A stretch of 60,970 nt of DNA from JAWKTM01 sp041399085 (GTDB taxonomy: Bacteria; Planctomycetota; Planctomycetia; Pirellulales; Pirellulaceae), in contig JAWKTM010000042.1 in the NCBI GenBank assembly GCA_041399085.1, forward strand, positions 1 through 60,970. The letters run 5' to 3'. The notes beneath the pieces are model-generated. The model saw nothing but the letters and a program-made list of their open reading frames with translations. It was not told where the DNA came from and ran no database searches. Position 1 is the first letter of the stretch, and every line of letters starts with the position of its first letter. This document shows positions 18,835-28,717 of this stretch, piece by piece. The translations under genes and the position numbers were made by a program.

Positions 18835-19878
18835 TTACGGAATGGCAACTGCCTCGCCACCAGCACGCGAGCCCATCGCTCCCCAAACGCCATACGGGCT
18901 GGCGCCGTTGGTGACCGATGCGGCGGCCAGATTACCGGTGTTGATCGTTTCGGCGACGAAACGCACCGAGCCGTCCATCATCATGCCGTTGACGCCACCG
19001 GGGTGAAAGCTGCGAGCCGAGATGATGGTGTTCTGGCCGTCGCCGTTTCCATTGGTTCCGTCGATGCATGACGGAGCGTTCGGGGGCAAGACGGTTGTGA
19101 AACCAACCTTTTCGGCTTGGCCGTCAGTCCATTTCCAACCGGTTCGTCCTTTGACCACCGCGGCATTCACATAGTACTTGCCGTTGGCTTGCGCCAAACA
19201 TTGGGCCGGATTGCCAGCCAAACCCGAGAGCCCGGTGGCGGTTCCCAACTTCTTATCAATGTTGCCCGTCTGGGCCCCAATGGCGAAGTCCGAGGCCAAT
19301 GTCTCGCTCATGCCGATCGTGTTGCTGGTGCCGTCAATGATGTCGGCCATGCGTACACCAAGTCGCAATGAGAACACGCCGCGATTATTGGTCGAGTCAC
19401 GATTGTTGGTGATCGTGTCTCCCATCGAGAAGGCGTAGTTCGCAACGTCCGTGCGAGTTCCCACGCGAATTGCCGACGGGCAATGGAGCCCTTCGGGAGC
19501 ATTGTTCCACACGGCCCAACCGGTCCATGCCGACGGTCCCCACGGCGGATACGTGGCATCTCCCGCCGCAATTTTATCGTGCATTGGGTTCTGCTCCATG
19601 AACGGCAATAAAGCGACGAACGCGCTCTTGCGTTCCGAGTTGACCGACGTGCCGCCCTTGCGAGGTGGAAACGTCTTGTGCGTGTCATGATAATTGTGCA
19701 GAGCCAATCCGAGTTGCTTCAGATTGTTCGTGCACGAGCTGCGTCGAGCAGCTTCGCGGGCGGCTTGCACCGCCGGCAACAACATGGCCACAAGCACGCC
19801 GATAATGGCAATGACAACTAACAATTCCACCAGCGTGAAACCAGCGTGTCCGTGACGACGGAGAGACGATTCTCTCAT
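18835..19878 (-). CDS. DUF1559 protein with type IV pilin-like N-terminus
   Basis: 347 aa from ATG 19878, with AAAGGAG 8 nt upstream; the frame extends to a TTG at 19884. A prepilin cleavage/methylation segment (GFTLVELLVVIAIIGVLVA, Glu at +5) is followed by the LLPAVQAAREAARRSSC and NNLKQLGLALHNYHD motifs and, at the C-terminus, the H-X9-DG element (HPGGVNGMMMDG). This is the classical DUF1559 protein, greatly expanded in planctomycetes and likely exported by a type II secretion/pilus-like machine to form surface or periplasmic fibres (inference). It has a good promoter candidate at 19938-19965 and a lipoprotein gene downstream. Confidence 0.95.
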   Translation of the reverse strand: MRESSLRRHGHAGFTLVELLVVIAIIGVLVAMLLPAVQAAREAARRSSCTNNLKQLGLALHNYHDTHKTFPPRKGGTSVNSERKSAFVALLPFMEQNPMHDKIAAGDATYPPWGPSAWTGWAVWNNAPEGLHCPSAIRVGTRTDVANYAFSMGDTITNNRDSTNNRGVFSLRLGVRMADIIDGTSNTIGMSETLASDFAIGAQTGNIDKKLGTATGLSGLAGNPAQCLAQANGKYYVNAAVVKGRTGWKWTDGQAEKVGFTTVLPPNAPSCIDGTNGNGDGQNTIISARSFHPGGVNGMMMDGSVRFVAETINTGNLAAASVTNGASPYGVWGAMGSRAGGEAVAIP

Positions 19879-19937
19879 ACACAAACTCCTTTAAGAAAGT
19901 AAACGAAACGAGAAACGTTATGTGAAGAGGAAATTAA

Positions 19938-19965
19938 ATTACAGGCAGTCATGCAGGTGCGTCAA
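19938..19965 (-). promoter_or_regulatory. Sigma-70-type promoter candidate for the DUF1559 gene
   Basis: On the minus strand TTGACG (19965-19960) and TGTAAT (19943-19938) are separated by 16 nt; each box matches five of six consensus bases. The -10 lies about 60 nt before the start codon, with the ribosome site between. Spacing and location fit a housekeeping promoter; not tested. Confidence 0.5.
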
Positions 19966-20258
19966 TCAGCGCTGGCCAGAATACGTGAAATTTAATACCT
20001 CAATTTCCTAACTCGTTTTCTCTTCTCTCGTGCAAATTGCAGTTGAAAGGGCGTCAGCAGACGGCGGGCGAAATTTCGCACGCCGATTTCTCTGTCGCGA
20101 ACTGCCATCCCTGATTCCCGATCCTCACGTTCCATTCGGCCAAAGGAACGCGCTAGCATTGCCTTCCCGTCTGCCTTTACAATCACGCCCCGGGGCGGTT
20201 CGGCGGGTTTCCGCCATCACGCATCTTTCGCGACGCTGGTCAGAAAGGACGACACGTC
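19966..20258. other. Divergent intergenic region, nothing further recognised
   Basis: Between the DUF1559 promoter candidate and the start of the plus-strand hydrolase gene. Several short frames exist but none has coding character. It presumably contains the promoter of the hydrolase gene. Confidence 0.4.
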
Positions 20259-22718
20259 ATGTACGGGCCGATTGCCAAGAGGAGCCGCAATGTCTTGCAG
20301 GGCAGCGCTCCAGCCGTGAAGTGGTTCGCGGTGAGCGTTTTGCTTTGGTTCGTTGCGGGCGGAAATTCGCTGACAAGGCAAGTCGGCGCGCAGGCGCCGG
20401 CTCCGACTCGGGCCAGCGTGATTCGCGATGAGGTGGCCGACGTATTTCGCGTGGATCGCGGCTCGCTGCTGATGCATTTGCCGCCGACGCAGAAATCGCT
20501 GCTCGCCCTAGTTTTCACGATCGACGCCGCGACCGGTCAATTGCAGCCGATCGAGCAGTTGGACGCCGAGCTGTTCGAGCAAGGGTTGACTCAGGGAACC
20601 AATCTGGAACTTGCCGAAGAAGTGTGGCTGGGGCCAAGTAGCGCGGCGCTCGCGAATCTCGTGAAGCTGGCCGAACCGCTGGAAAGCGACGTTGCGGCTC
20701 GCGTGCGGTTGACGGATATCACGACAAACTCGACGCGGCTGCGCGACGGCCAGCGGCTGACCGAGCAGATCATGGCCAGTCGGCGGATTCAAGCCGCGGC
20801 GCGACAAGGCAAGACGCTGTTGCTGGGCGTGCAGGTGTTTCGTGCTCGCATCGAATTCGAGATGCGACACGAACGGTTTCCGGGATCGGCCAGCTTGGCG
20901 AGCGACAACTTCCGCCGACTCGCACAGCCGGCCGACGAGAACGTGATCGCGCTGAAGTCCACGGGCGAGTTGCCGTTCGCGTATGTCGCTTGGCGCGTGG
21001 GTTATCGAATCGACGACCAATCCGGCGCGATGACGAACGTGGGATTCGTACCGACCGAGTTGGGTCCGGCAACGGAATCGTCGTGGGAACACGCGCCGAT
21101 CATGGTACGAGCCGTGGTGGGCAAGGTCGCGGCCTCGCCCAGTTACTCATACGCCTACAGCAACCTTCAGAAGATGGAGCCAGCCAGGCTTAATGCGGTG
21201 CGCGTCGAGCCGCTGCCACCGCCGGAAGAGCGAATCGAGGAATACGCGCCCGCCCCGCCTCGCACCGAAATGCGGATGGCCCCACGTGTGTTGGCGCCTC
21301 GATTAGTCGAAACGCCGATGGCGGTCGAAAGTATTGAAGCCGCCCCGGACTCGATCGCCTATTCGATCGCGCCGGAAGAGATGCCCGAAGAAGCTCCACC
21401 GCCCAGCGATCCGCCGCCGGCATCGGATCCCGATCCGCCAGGAGCCGACGCGCCCGCCAGCGAGTCCGATGTGCCCGAACCGACTTCCGCGCCGCCGAAT
21501 GACGACGGCAACGAAGTGACCGTGCTCTATGGCACTTGCCGCGCCGAGATCGTCCAGCCAGCCGATTGGCGCGAGTTCGCCCTGGGCTTTATCGGCACGA
21601 CCAACGGCTGGATCACGGTCGGTGCGCTGGCGGTGCTCGGACTGATCGTGATGCTCGTATTCGGCTTCATGCATCGGCTCACGTTCGGCACGGCGATTGT
21701 CTTGATTTGCCTCGGTGTTGGGCTCTACGCCGGAGCCGCCACGGTGCATGGCTTTCAACAGGTGGCGCTTAGCAAAACACCGCAGGGAACTTTCGGCAAC
21801 AAACGCGGCGATTTGCAGTTTGGCATTGCCAAGGTCAGCGTGCCCAAAGAGCGCGAGAAGGGGAAGCTGCAGACGCCTTTCTCCGTTTACTTGATTCAAA
21901 TGCCCGAAGATCCCGAACGGCATTTCATCGTCACCGAACTGAAAAAGGATACGGACACGTTCCTTAGCGAACTGAAGCAGCGCGTCGCGGCGTCGGATAA
22001 GAAGGATGCGTTCGTGTTCGTCCACGGATACAACGTTACGTTCGGCGATGCGATTAAACGCACGGCCCAATTGTGGGTGGACCTTGAATTCCGCGGCGCG
22101 CCGCTCAGCTTCACATGGCCCAGTCAAGGCGAGTTGAAGGATTACTTGGCGGACTCGACAAACGCCGAAGTCGCCGCTTTTCAGTTGGCGAAGTTCCTGA
22201 AGCTGGTCGACAAAGAATCGGGCGCGGAGCGAATCCACCTGATCGCGCACAGCATGGGCAACGATGTGCTGACGCGCGCGCTGCGTGAGATGAAAACCGA
22301 CTTGGCCCAACCCGATTGTCACTTCCGCGAGATCTTGCTGGCCGCGCCGGATGTCGACGCTCAATTGTTCCAGCTAATCGTGCCCGCGATCCGCAACGAC
22401 GTGCAACACATCACGCTCTATGCCTCGAACAACGATCGGGCTTTGAAGGAGTCGTATCGGTTCCGCAAATATCCGCGAGCCGGTTTGGCGGGCGATGATT
22501 TGGTCGTCATCGAGGGCGTCGATACGATCGACGTCTCGAATCTCGGCGCCGACTACCTGGGCCACTCCACGTTTGGCGAGAACCTGACGGCGGTGAACGA
22601 CATCGGCGAGCTGTTCAAACATGGAACGCGGCCGCCTCGTTCCGGCATGACCCAAGAGGTGAAAGTTGTCCAGCGCGACGGCAAGAATGTGGAACTTCCA
22701 TACTGGTTGTTCGAATAA
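20259..22718 (+). CDS. Alpha/beta hydrolase of DUF900 type with long N-terminal extension
   Basis: 819 aa; the ATG follows AAAGGA by 9 nt. A hydrophobic signal/anchor (WFAVSVLLWFVAGG) starts the protein. Residues about 50-310 are an unidentified domain, 310-425 a Pro/Glu/Asp-rich linker, and 445-495 two transmembrane helices (WITVGALAVLGLIVMLV and AIVLICLGVGLYAGA). The last 270 residues form the hydrolase: oxyanion strand FVFVHGYN near 588, FTWPSQG, and the nucleophile elbow IAHSMGND near 663, then LAAPDVDAQLF and a His in LGHSTF. DUF900 proteins are lipase-like esterases of unknown substrate. The topology puts the catalytic domain after the membrane helices. It is followed on the same strand by a pseudokinase and a membrane protein. 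Confidence 0.85.
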   Translation: MYGPIAKRSRNVLQGSAPAVKWFAVSVLLWFVAGGNSLTRQVGAQAPAPTRASVIRDEVADVFRVDRGSLLMHLPPTQKSLLALVFTIDAATGQLQPIEQLDAELFEQGLTQGTNLELAEEVWLGPSSAALANLVKLAEPLESDVAARVRLTDITTNSTRLRDGQRLTEQIMASRRIQAAARQGKTLLLGVQVFRARIEFEMRHERFPGSASLASDNFRRLAQPADENVIALKSTGELPFAYVAWRVGYRIDDQSGAMTNVGFVPTELGPATESSWEHAPIMVRAVVGKVAASPSYSYAYSNLQKMEPARLNAVRVEPLPPPEERIEEYAPAPPRTEMRMAPRVLAPRLVETPMAVESIEAAPDSIAYSIAPEEMPEEAPPPSDPPPASDPDPPGADAPASESDVPEPTSAPPNDDGNEVTVLYGTCRAEIVQPADWREFALGFIGTTNGWITVGALAVLGLIVMLVFGFMHRLTFGTAIVLICLGVGLYAGAATVHGFQQVALSKTPQGTFGNKRGDLQFGIAKVSVPKEREKGKLQTPFSVYLIQMPEDPERHFIVTELKKDTDTFLSELKQRVAASDKKDAFVFVHGYNVTFGDAIKRTAQLWVDLEFRGAPLSFTWPSQGELKDYLADSTNAEVAAFQLAKFLKLVDKESGAERIHLIAHSMGNDVLTRALREMKTDLAQPDCHFREILLAAPDVDAQLFQLIVPAIRNDVQHITLYASNNDRALKESYRFRKYPRAGLAGDDLVVIEGVDTIDVSNLGADYLGHSTFGENLTAVNDIGELFKHGTRPPRSGMTQEVKVVQRDGKNVELPYWLFE

Positions 22719-22887
22719 TGCGGGCGGCGCGCGGCGATCGGTCGCGCTTTTTCCCGGTTTTCTTGCTTGTTTCGGGATTCCGCAAGGCTTACGATCAAGC
22801 TTCCCAGGACGTGGGGATGTAGATCGGCGCGGTGTAAGGCGAAGCGGACTTGCCTGGTGACGCGGTAGACCAGCGCGAGAATCCCGA

Positions 22888-25800
22888 ATGGCCACGCAAT
22901 TTGAAGTCGGGCAAGCGGTCGCTGAGTTTCGATTGCTCCGGCGGCTCGACATTTGGCCTTTCGCGCCGTTTCTCGCCTGCCGAGCGGACGGACGCGACGA
23001 GGACGTTGAGCCAGCGGATGAGAAGCCGCAAGTTCGGCTGACGCCGCTTTCGGCGACGACGTTCGAGTCGGCGGAAGCATTCGCTCGGCGGTTGACTCGC
23101 ATCCAAGCGGCCGCGGACGCGTACGATTTTTCGATCGTCGAGATTGCCGATGGTTGGTTGCTGACCGAGGACTTGGGCGTTGCGGAACGATCGTTGTTCG
23201 AGGTTTCGCCGGGCGACCGCGAGCCTGTCGATTGGCGTGTTTCGTTCGGACTCTGCCGAGATCTAGTGGCTCAGTTGGAAGTCTGCCACGAAGCGAAGTT
23301 GGTCCACGGCGCGATTTCTCCGGCGGAAGTCTGGACGGACTCGGAGCAGCGAGTTCATCTGCTTGGCTGGTGGCTGATGCCGGCTTTGAAGCGGCATTTG
23401 GAACAGCAGCGGCCTTTCGGCGCCGCGGTCGAGAGCGCGCATGAAGGCTGGTCGCGCGAATGTTATCTCGCCCCCGAGTTTGGCTTTCACGAGTCGCCAG
23501 CCAGCGATGTCTACAGCATCGGACGATTGTTACTGGGATTGCTCAGCGGCGATTACCGACACCCGCTGGAATATTCCGGCGAAAGCGGTCGGTACTTGGC
23601 CGACGACGAAGCGCGGCCGCTGGTTGAATTTGCCGAAAGCTTGCCCGTGCCGCTGCGCGATTTGCTACGCGAGTGTTTGTCGCGCGAGTTGGATCAACGA
23701 CCCGCGAATGCCGGGCGGCTGCGCGCCCGACTCGATAAGCTAGCCGCATCGCTGGGCGAACTGCCTCCCGACGCGTGGCCGCCGCCGCCGAACATTCCCG
23801 ATGCGGCTCTCTCAGCGGCGAGAGGCTTGGCAACGCCCCAATCCAATGCGGAAGAAATCGCGACGCAGCCAGCGCCCTCATCCACATCTTCGGACAGCCG
23901 ATCCTCACGAACGGCTCGCGAGACGATGCAGAGGGCCGCAGCCATGGCGCGCAACGCGTCGATTGAGGTTCGTCTTTGGAAGCGACGGCATCCGTTGGCG
24001 CATACGATCTGTGTTCTGATGTTGCTGCCATTGATTGGAGTGCTCGCGGCTCGCTTGGCGGCGGTCGTCCGATCGCCAGCTTTTCGCGGGGAAGACGACG
24101 CCGAATTGACTCGCACCGAGCTGTATTTGGCTTCCGGCAATGAAGGCAGTTGGTGGGCGGATGACGCGTCGACTTATTACCTGTTGCCACCCGTGCGAAC
24201 CTACGCGGCCGATCAGCAATGTGATTTGCCGAGCCTGACATCGATCGTGCTGGAGAACGGCGGCGACGAAGCGGCGGGCGAGTTCTCCTTGGTGACCGAT
24301 CTTCGCGAGTACCAGGCGTGCGTCGATGCGTTTCACCCGCAAGCTACCGAGGGACGATTTCGGTTGCGAGGCCAACTCGAACAGGCCTTGCCAACGAAAG
24401 AGAACGCCACGACTCCGGCCGACATGCATCTGCGCGGTCTGATTTTGCATCGGTTGGCCAACCTGAAGAAGGCCAACGTCGCTGGACCTTTCGACAGTTT
24501 GCCCGCCGCGAAAACGTCGGAAATCGATTACCAGACCGAAGCCGCGGACGCCTATGCCGCCGCACTGGCGGAATATCCGTGGTACCAAGTCGGCATGCGA
24601 GCCTTGTGTCACACGGACTACGCGCGGCTGTTGCAACAGAGCGGCCAGCGTCGAGAAGCGATCGCACAATTGGCCGCGGCCCGACGTCTGATCTATACGG
24701 CTCACCAAGTGACGCTCGACGAATCGGCGACGCACCTGGATCGGCGAGAACGGCGCGATCAACTCGCGCGAAAACTGCCCGAACAGGTCCGCGGCTTTTT
24801 GGTTGGCATCTTATGTCAGATGGTTGACGCCCAGCGTAAGGAAGGCAACTGGGGGCATGGCGAAGAGCTGCTGGCGGAAGCTCATGCGATCGCGCGCGTT
24901 CCCGATCTGACGGGTCTTAACGACGATGTGATCGAGTCCCAACCGTTAACCCGCGGCTTGTCGAACGGCATCGCCACGGGCCCAAACGAAGTCCGATTGA
25001 AACAGGATGCACGCACAATCGCGGACCAGTTGACTCCACTGCAATGTTATGTGTTGGAGCGCGAGGCATGGTTTCACATGGATCGTTGGCGGCTTGAGCC
25101 GGCGCGACGCAACTTCGCCCTGGCGCGCGACGCGCGACAACGACTGGCCAAGAAGTGCGAGGAAGACGGCGACCAACACCGCGAGCTATTCAATCGACAG
25201 CAAGTGTTTCACGATTGGCACGGGCTGGCCATGATCGCGCGGTACCAAGGCGATACCGCGTTTGCCGCCAGACAGTATCAGCATTTGGTCGACGAGTTGC
25301 GGGACCGCTTGAGTGAGGCGACCGTGGTCGAGCGCCAAGCCTATGAAGATCGTCTCACGAATAGCTTGGAACGTCTGGCCGATTGTTGGCTATTTGACCA
25401 GGAGCAGGCCGAAGCGGATGGAATCAGCCCCGCCGTCCGCAGTTTGGAAGAAGCGATCTACGAGACCGAGCGACAGTACCAGTTTCGCCCGACTCCCGCG
25501 GATACCTTGGCGAATCTGCATTTCAAGCTGGCTCTGGCTTATTCGCTGTCGAACGACTTCATCACCGCGGCGGACGCGTTTCGAGTGGCCGAGTCATATG
25601 CCACGCGGCGAGGCGTGGACGAGCGACAGGGCGAACAAACCGAAAACAACAGCGGCGACGAAGCCCCAACGAAAAGCACAGCGGCGGTAGCCGACGCACG
25701 ATTGGCCGTGGAAAAGCGTTATACCAACCAACGTCAATTGACGGTTCGCAACCTTGTGGAATCGGTCATGCAGCATGCCCAAGACGAGCGATCGCAATGG

Positions 25801-26130
25801 GACCTTTATCAGACGATTCGGCGCGAGTATTTGAGGCTGGATCGGACCGAGCAGATTAGTCGTGAAGAGCTGGATTTGATGTTGTTGGCGGCGCGGCAAC
25901 TCGACGCCGAGAACGACGCGATGCTCGACAAGCGGGCGCGGCTGTATGCCGATATGAATGTCAAGCTGGCTCGCTTGCCGCAAGCCGACGGCACGCGCAA
26001 GTCGATTCTCGAGTACGTTCGTCCGAGCTATCAATTGGCGATCGCCATTCACTGTCAACTTGGTTTGGGCGAGCGGATTTGCAAGGAATTGGAGAAGGAA
26101 ATGAACAACGGATTGATGTTCGGCGGTTAG
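22888..26130 (+). CDS. Pseudokinase with transmembrane helix and TPR-like region
   Basis: 1080 aa, intact. Residues about 20-300 have the outline of a Ser/Thr kinase C-lobe (WRVSFGLCRDLVAQLEVCHEAKLVHG, YLAPEFGFHESPASDVYSIGRLL, LSRELDQRPANAGRLRARL) but lack catalytic parts: no glycine loop, HRDxxxxN is replaced by VHGAISPAEV, and DFG by LGW. One transmembrane helix (HTICVLMLLPLIGVLAARL) lies near 370-392. The remaining 690 residues are helical with TPR-like spacing (repeated ALA, YARLLQQSGQRREAIAQLAAARRL-like helices). Such a protein likely works as a phosphate-independent scaffold or sensor (inference). The next gene encodes a polytopic membrane protein about 100 bp downstream. Confidence 0.85.
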   Translation: MATQFEVGQAVAEFRLLRRLDIWPFAPFLACRADGRDEDVEPADEKPQVRLTPLSATTFESAEAFARRLTRIQAAADAYDFSIVEIADGWLLTEDLGVAERSLFEVSPGDREPVDWRVSFGLCRDLVAQLEVCHEAKLVHGAISPAEVWTDSEQRVHLLGWWLMPALKRHLEQQRPFGAAVESAHEGWSRECYLAPEFGFHESPASDVYSIGRLLLGLLSGDYRHPLEYSGESGRYLADDEARPLVEFAESLPVPLRDLLRECLSRELDQRPANAGRLRARLDKLAASLGELPPDAWPPPPNIPDAALSAARGLATPQSNAEEIATQPAPSSTSSDSRSSRTARETMQRAAAMARNASIEVRLWKRRHPLAHTICVLMLLPLIGVLAARLAAVVRSPAFRGEDDAELTRTELYLASGNEGSWWADDASTYYLLPPVRTYAADQQCDLPSLTSIVLENGGDEAAGEFSLVTDLREYQACVDAFHPQATEGRFRLRGQLEQALPTKENATTPADMHLRGLILHRLANLKKANVAGPFDSLPAAKTSEIDYQTEAADAYAAALAEYPWYQVGMRALCHTDYARLLQQSGQRREAIAQLAAARRLIYTAHQVTLDESATHLDRRERRDQLARKLPEQVRGFLVGILCQMVDAQRKEGNWGHGEELLAEAHAIARVPDLTGLNDDVIESQPLTRGLSNGIATGPNEVRLKQDARTIADQLTPLQCYVLEREAWFHMDRWRLEPARRNFALARDARQRLAKKCEEDGDQHRELFNRQQVFHDWHGLAMIARYQGDTAFAARQYQHLVDELRDRLSEATVVERQAYEDRLTNSLERLADCWLFDQEQAEADGISPAVRSLEEAIYETERQYQFRPTPADTLANLHFKLALAYSLSNDFITAADAFRVAESYATRRGVDERQGEQTENNSGDEAPTKSTAAVADARLAVEKRYTNQRQLTVRNLVESVMQHAQDERSQWDLYQTIRREYLRLDRTEQISREELDLMLLAARQLDAENDAMLDKRARLYADMNVKLARLPQADGTRKSILEYVRPSYQLAIAIHCQLGLGERICKELEKEMNNGLMFGG

Positions 26131-26226
26131 CAGCCGAACGTCATCTCCCCGCGATTCCACGCTCCCCATCGCACCGCGAGGACTTTGCCGACTGGCCTCG
26201 ACCGACTCACCGTTCAGGAAATCGAG

Positions 26227-27312
26227 ATGCATCCCACACATCGTCCCGAGCCCTTCGCCGTCAAAGGCGCCAGCATCTTTTGTTGTTTGCTGATTACGCT
26301 CGGCACACTCGGGTTGGTGATGCCTTACTTCGTGCTCGACGATCCAGCCTGGGATCAGCATTTCTCGCAAAGCGGTTTGGTCCATTCCACGCGCTACGGC
26401 TTTGCCATCGAATGGGGCCGATTGTTGGTTTTCATCGCCTTTCTCTACATTGGGGTGGTCGTGGGATTTCGCGGCTCTCTAACCTCATTGCTAGGATTGG
26501 GTCACCCGAACGACGGAAGCAGCGGACGAATGAGGATCGCCTTTCGCGGTTTGATTCTCGCGCTCGCCGTGGTTTTGTCGGCCTATTATGTCTCGGCGTG
26601 TTTCGATCCTTCGGCCGATGGATTGCCCGCGCAGTTGGTTGCCAATGGCGAGGCCAATGGTGTCTATGGTGATTTGGAACCGGGCGAAAGCTTGGCTCTA
26701 GCAACCTATGACGAGCGGTTGGCAAGTGCGCGCCGGTGCTATGTGTGGTACGCGCTGTACTCGGCGATTTTCTGGTCAGCGATCGTGCCCATCGCATTGG
26801 GCGTCCCGATCTACGCGTTCTTGCAAGAGGACTGGAAACGCGTGGTCGTGATTCGCCATGTGTTGACTCGCGTAACACGCGCGGACGACGTGGAATCGGC
26901 GCGGCGGCGATTCGCCCGTTTTCGATTACGTTTGACGAAACTCTCCACGCGATATGTTCGCGTCTTGGTGGCGATCGGAGCGACGGTAGCCTACGAGCTG
27001 TACATCGCGGCCGCCGTCATGTCGCCGGAAGCTCAACATGGAATCTCGATCGGCTTGGCCTTGGTTGGCGTCAACGCGGCTTTGATCGTGGCGATCTTGT
27101 ACATCTACTACGACGGCTGGCAAACCGTGCGGCATCGGCTGATCGAGCTCGGTCACGATGAAGATGCCTTGGGCGGGAAGGAGTCGCCGCAGGCCTACTT
27201 GCGGTTTCTGCTGAAGTACGACTACAGCGCCGTGGTGGCCGCGATGCTGGCCTTCACGCCGTGGCGAGACCAGCTCGCCCAATTGCTCAAATTCCTGCAA
27301 GGCGGCGGATAA
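26227..27312 (+). CDS. Polytopic membrane protein, unknown family
   Basis: 361 aa from ATG 26227, with AGGAA 8 nt upstream; the open frame reaches further but without a better start. About seven hydrophobic segments: ASIFCCLLITLGTLGLVMPYF, WGRLLVFIAFLYIGVVVGF, GLILALAVVLSAYYV, IFWSAIVPIALGVPIYAF, LVAIGATVAYELYIAAAV, GISIGLALVGVNAALIVAILY and a C-terminal VVAAMLAF. A charged loop follows the fourth. No catalytic motif was recognised. It lies 97 bp after the pseudokinase and converges with the metallopeptidase gene, only 10 bp away. A role linked to the pseudokinase is plausible only from position. Confidence 0.75.
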   Translation: MHPTHRPEPFAVKGASIFCCLLITLGTLGLVMPYFVLDDPAWDQHFSQSGLVHSTRYGFAIEWGRLLVFIAFLYIGVVVGFRGSLTSLLGLGHPNDGSSGRMRIAFRGLILALAVVLSAYYVSACFDPSADGLPAQLVANGEANGVYGDLEPGESLALATYDERLASARRCYVWYALYSAIFWSAIVPIALGVPIYAFLQEDWKRVVVIRHVLTRVTRADDVESARRRFARFRLRLTKLSTRYVRVLVAIGATVAYELYIAAAVMSPEAQHGISIGLALVGVNAALIVAILYIYYDGWQTVRHRLIELGHDEDALGGKESPQAYLRFLLKYDYSAVVAAMLAFTPWRDQLAQLLKFLQGGG

Positions 27313-27322
27313 TCGCGGCGAT

Positions 27323-27985
27323 TCAAGCGCCGGCCGCTCGGATCGCATCCGGTTCGCGCACCGGTATCAGCTTCGGATGAGGTATCCGCACGCCGTGGAT
27401 CGATCCGTGTTTGCGCCGCAGTTCCGCAAACCCGAGTCGCAAGAATCCGAACAAGTCGTCCGGCGGATCCAGCGAAAGATAGCGATCGACGAATTCGGCC
27501 ATGAGCGCGTCATAGGATTTTTGCGATCCTGTGTGTGCGTAGCAGCGGCCGGGATGACGACGCAGATCGCCGTTGAACGTGGGGCTGATATGCCACAGTT
27601 CGTGGAAGACGGTGATCAGCTTCTCGCGGTAGTCGATGTTCAGGAATCGCGGCAAGTAGAAACTGATGACATACATCGTTTCGAGGCCGCGGGGATCGAA
27701 CAGACGCTGAAACGTCATTAGACGGCCGTTCCGCATTTGCGTCAGCCGACCACCTTCGAAACGCATCGGCGTGGTCGTGGCGTAAACACCGTAGGTCACC
27801 ATCTTGCGAGCCTGCGAGAACGTTACGGCCACGCGGCTCATGTCGACATGCCGATACTCGTCCAGCCGCTGCGTGATGTCCGTACAGAAAGCATGCATGC
27901 GGCCTGTAAAGTCGAGGCCGCCGGATAGATCGCGCGAAGACTCGCTGGCTCGCCGTCTTGCACGCGCTTCACGTCGCTGGGACAT
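27323..27985 (-). CDS. Putative zinc metallopeptidase (HELWH motif)
   Basis: 220 aa from ATG 27985, chosen because AAGGAGG lies 10 nt upstream; the open frame starts earlier, inside rplQ. The N-terminus is very basic. Near residue 128 the sequence VFHELWHISPTFNGDLRR contains HExxH, the zincin zinc-binding helix, followed by RCYAHTGSQKSYDALM, which may supply further ligands. The C-terminal 60 residues include DDLFGFLRLGFAELRRKHG. No signal peptide, so probably cytoplasmic. It is the last gene after the alpha ribosomal operon, 61 bp after rplQ on the same strand, suggesting joint transcription. Family not known to me; protease activity is inferred from the motif only. Confidence 0.7.
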   Translation of the reverse strand: MSQRREARARRRASESSRDLSGGLDFTGRMHAFCTDITQRLDEYRHVDMSRVAVTFSQARKMVTYGVYATTTPMRFEGGRLTQMRNGRLMTFQRLFDPRGLETMYVISFYLPRFLNIDYREKLITVFHELWHISPTFNGDLRRHPGRCYAHTGSQKSYDALMAEFVDRYLSLDPPDDLFGFLRLGFAELRRKHGSIHGVRIPHPKLIPVREPDAIRAAGA

Positions 27986-28046
27986 TCGCGCCGGCCCTCC
28001 TTGACCACCCACGCGATACTGTCGAACGTTTCGCCAAACGGGCGAA

Positions 28047-28676
28047 CTACGATTCGCTGCTCTCGGAAGATTCCGACGCAGCTCCCGCACCAACGGGCTC
28101 TGATTCGGACGATTCGCTGTCGAACGCGGGACGTTCGCTACGCTGAGCAACGCGGTCGTGCTGGCCGACGAACTCCAGAATCGCTCGGTCGCCCGCGTCG
28201 CCCAGTCGCGGCTTGGCCAGCTTCATGATCCGCGTGTAACCGCCCGGACGATCCTTGAATCGCGGGGCAATATCGTCGAACAGGATTCGCACGGCCTGCT
28301 TGTCGCCCAGCAACTGCAAAGCCCGGCGACGAGCGGCAACGACCGGAGCCATCGCATTGGCCCATTTTTGCCACTGATCGCTATTGCGCCATCGCTTCCA
28401 TTCGTCGCTGTTGCGGTCAGCGCTGGTGCCGTGCTGCTCGGCCGCTTCGATCTGCGGCAACGCTCGCCGGGCAATCGTAATGCACTTCTCCACCAGCGGG
28501 CGGACTTCCTTGGCCTTGGGCAAGGTCGTGATGATTCGACCCTTGACCTTAGGAGCATTTTCGTCGAACTCCGCATCACGCTCGGTCAAGAATAGAGCGC
28601 TCGCCAGATTGCGAAGCAACGCGCGCCGATGGCTGGAGGAACGACCGAGTTGACGGCTTCGTCTTCGATGTCGCAT
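28047..28676 (-). CDS. rplQ: 50S ribosomal protein L17
   Basis: 209 aa from ATG 28676. MRHRRRSRQLGRSSSHRRALLRNLA is the conserved L17 N-terminus, and VKGRIITTLPKAKEVRPLVEKCITIA, QLLGDKQAVRILFDDIAPRF and RPGGYTRIMKLAKPRLGDAGD complete the family. L17 binds near the polypeptide exit tunnel of the large subunit. Compared with the about 120-aa bacterial form it has an insertion of about 45 residues (AEQHGTSADRNSDEWKRW and so on) and a Ser/Glu-rich tail of about 30 residues; the insertion type is known from planctomycetes. An apparent 553-aa open frame joining it to rpoA is caused by a frameshift in rpoA and is not a real fusion. Confidence 0.95.
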   Translation of the reverse strand: MRHRRRSRQLGRSSSHRRALLRNLASALFLTERDAEFDENAPKVKGRIITTLPKAKEVRPLVEKCITIARRALPQIEAAEQHGTSADRNSDEWKRWRNSDQWQKWANAMAPVVAARRRALQLLGDKQAVRILFDDIAPRFKDRPGGYTRIMKLAKPRLGDAGDRAILEFVGQHDRVAQRSERPAFDSESSESEPVGAGAASESSESSES

Positions 28677-28717
28677 GGCTATGTCTTCAAAATAAGCAGG
28701 ACGATGATTCGTTTGAA

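Noticed and set aside
21303..22364. 353-codon minus-strand ORF inside the hydrolase gene
   Set aside because: Antisense to conserved hydrolase motifs and lacking any recognisable domain.
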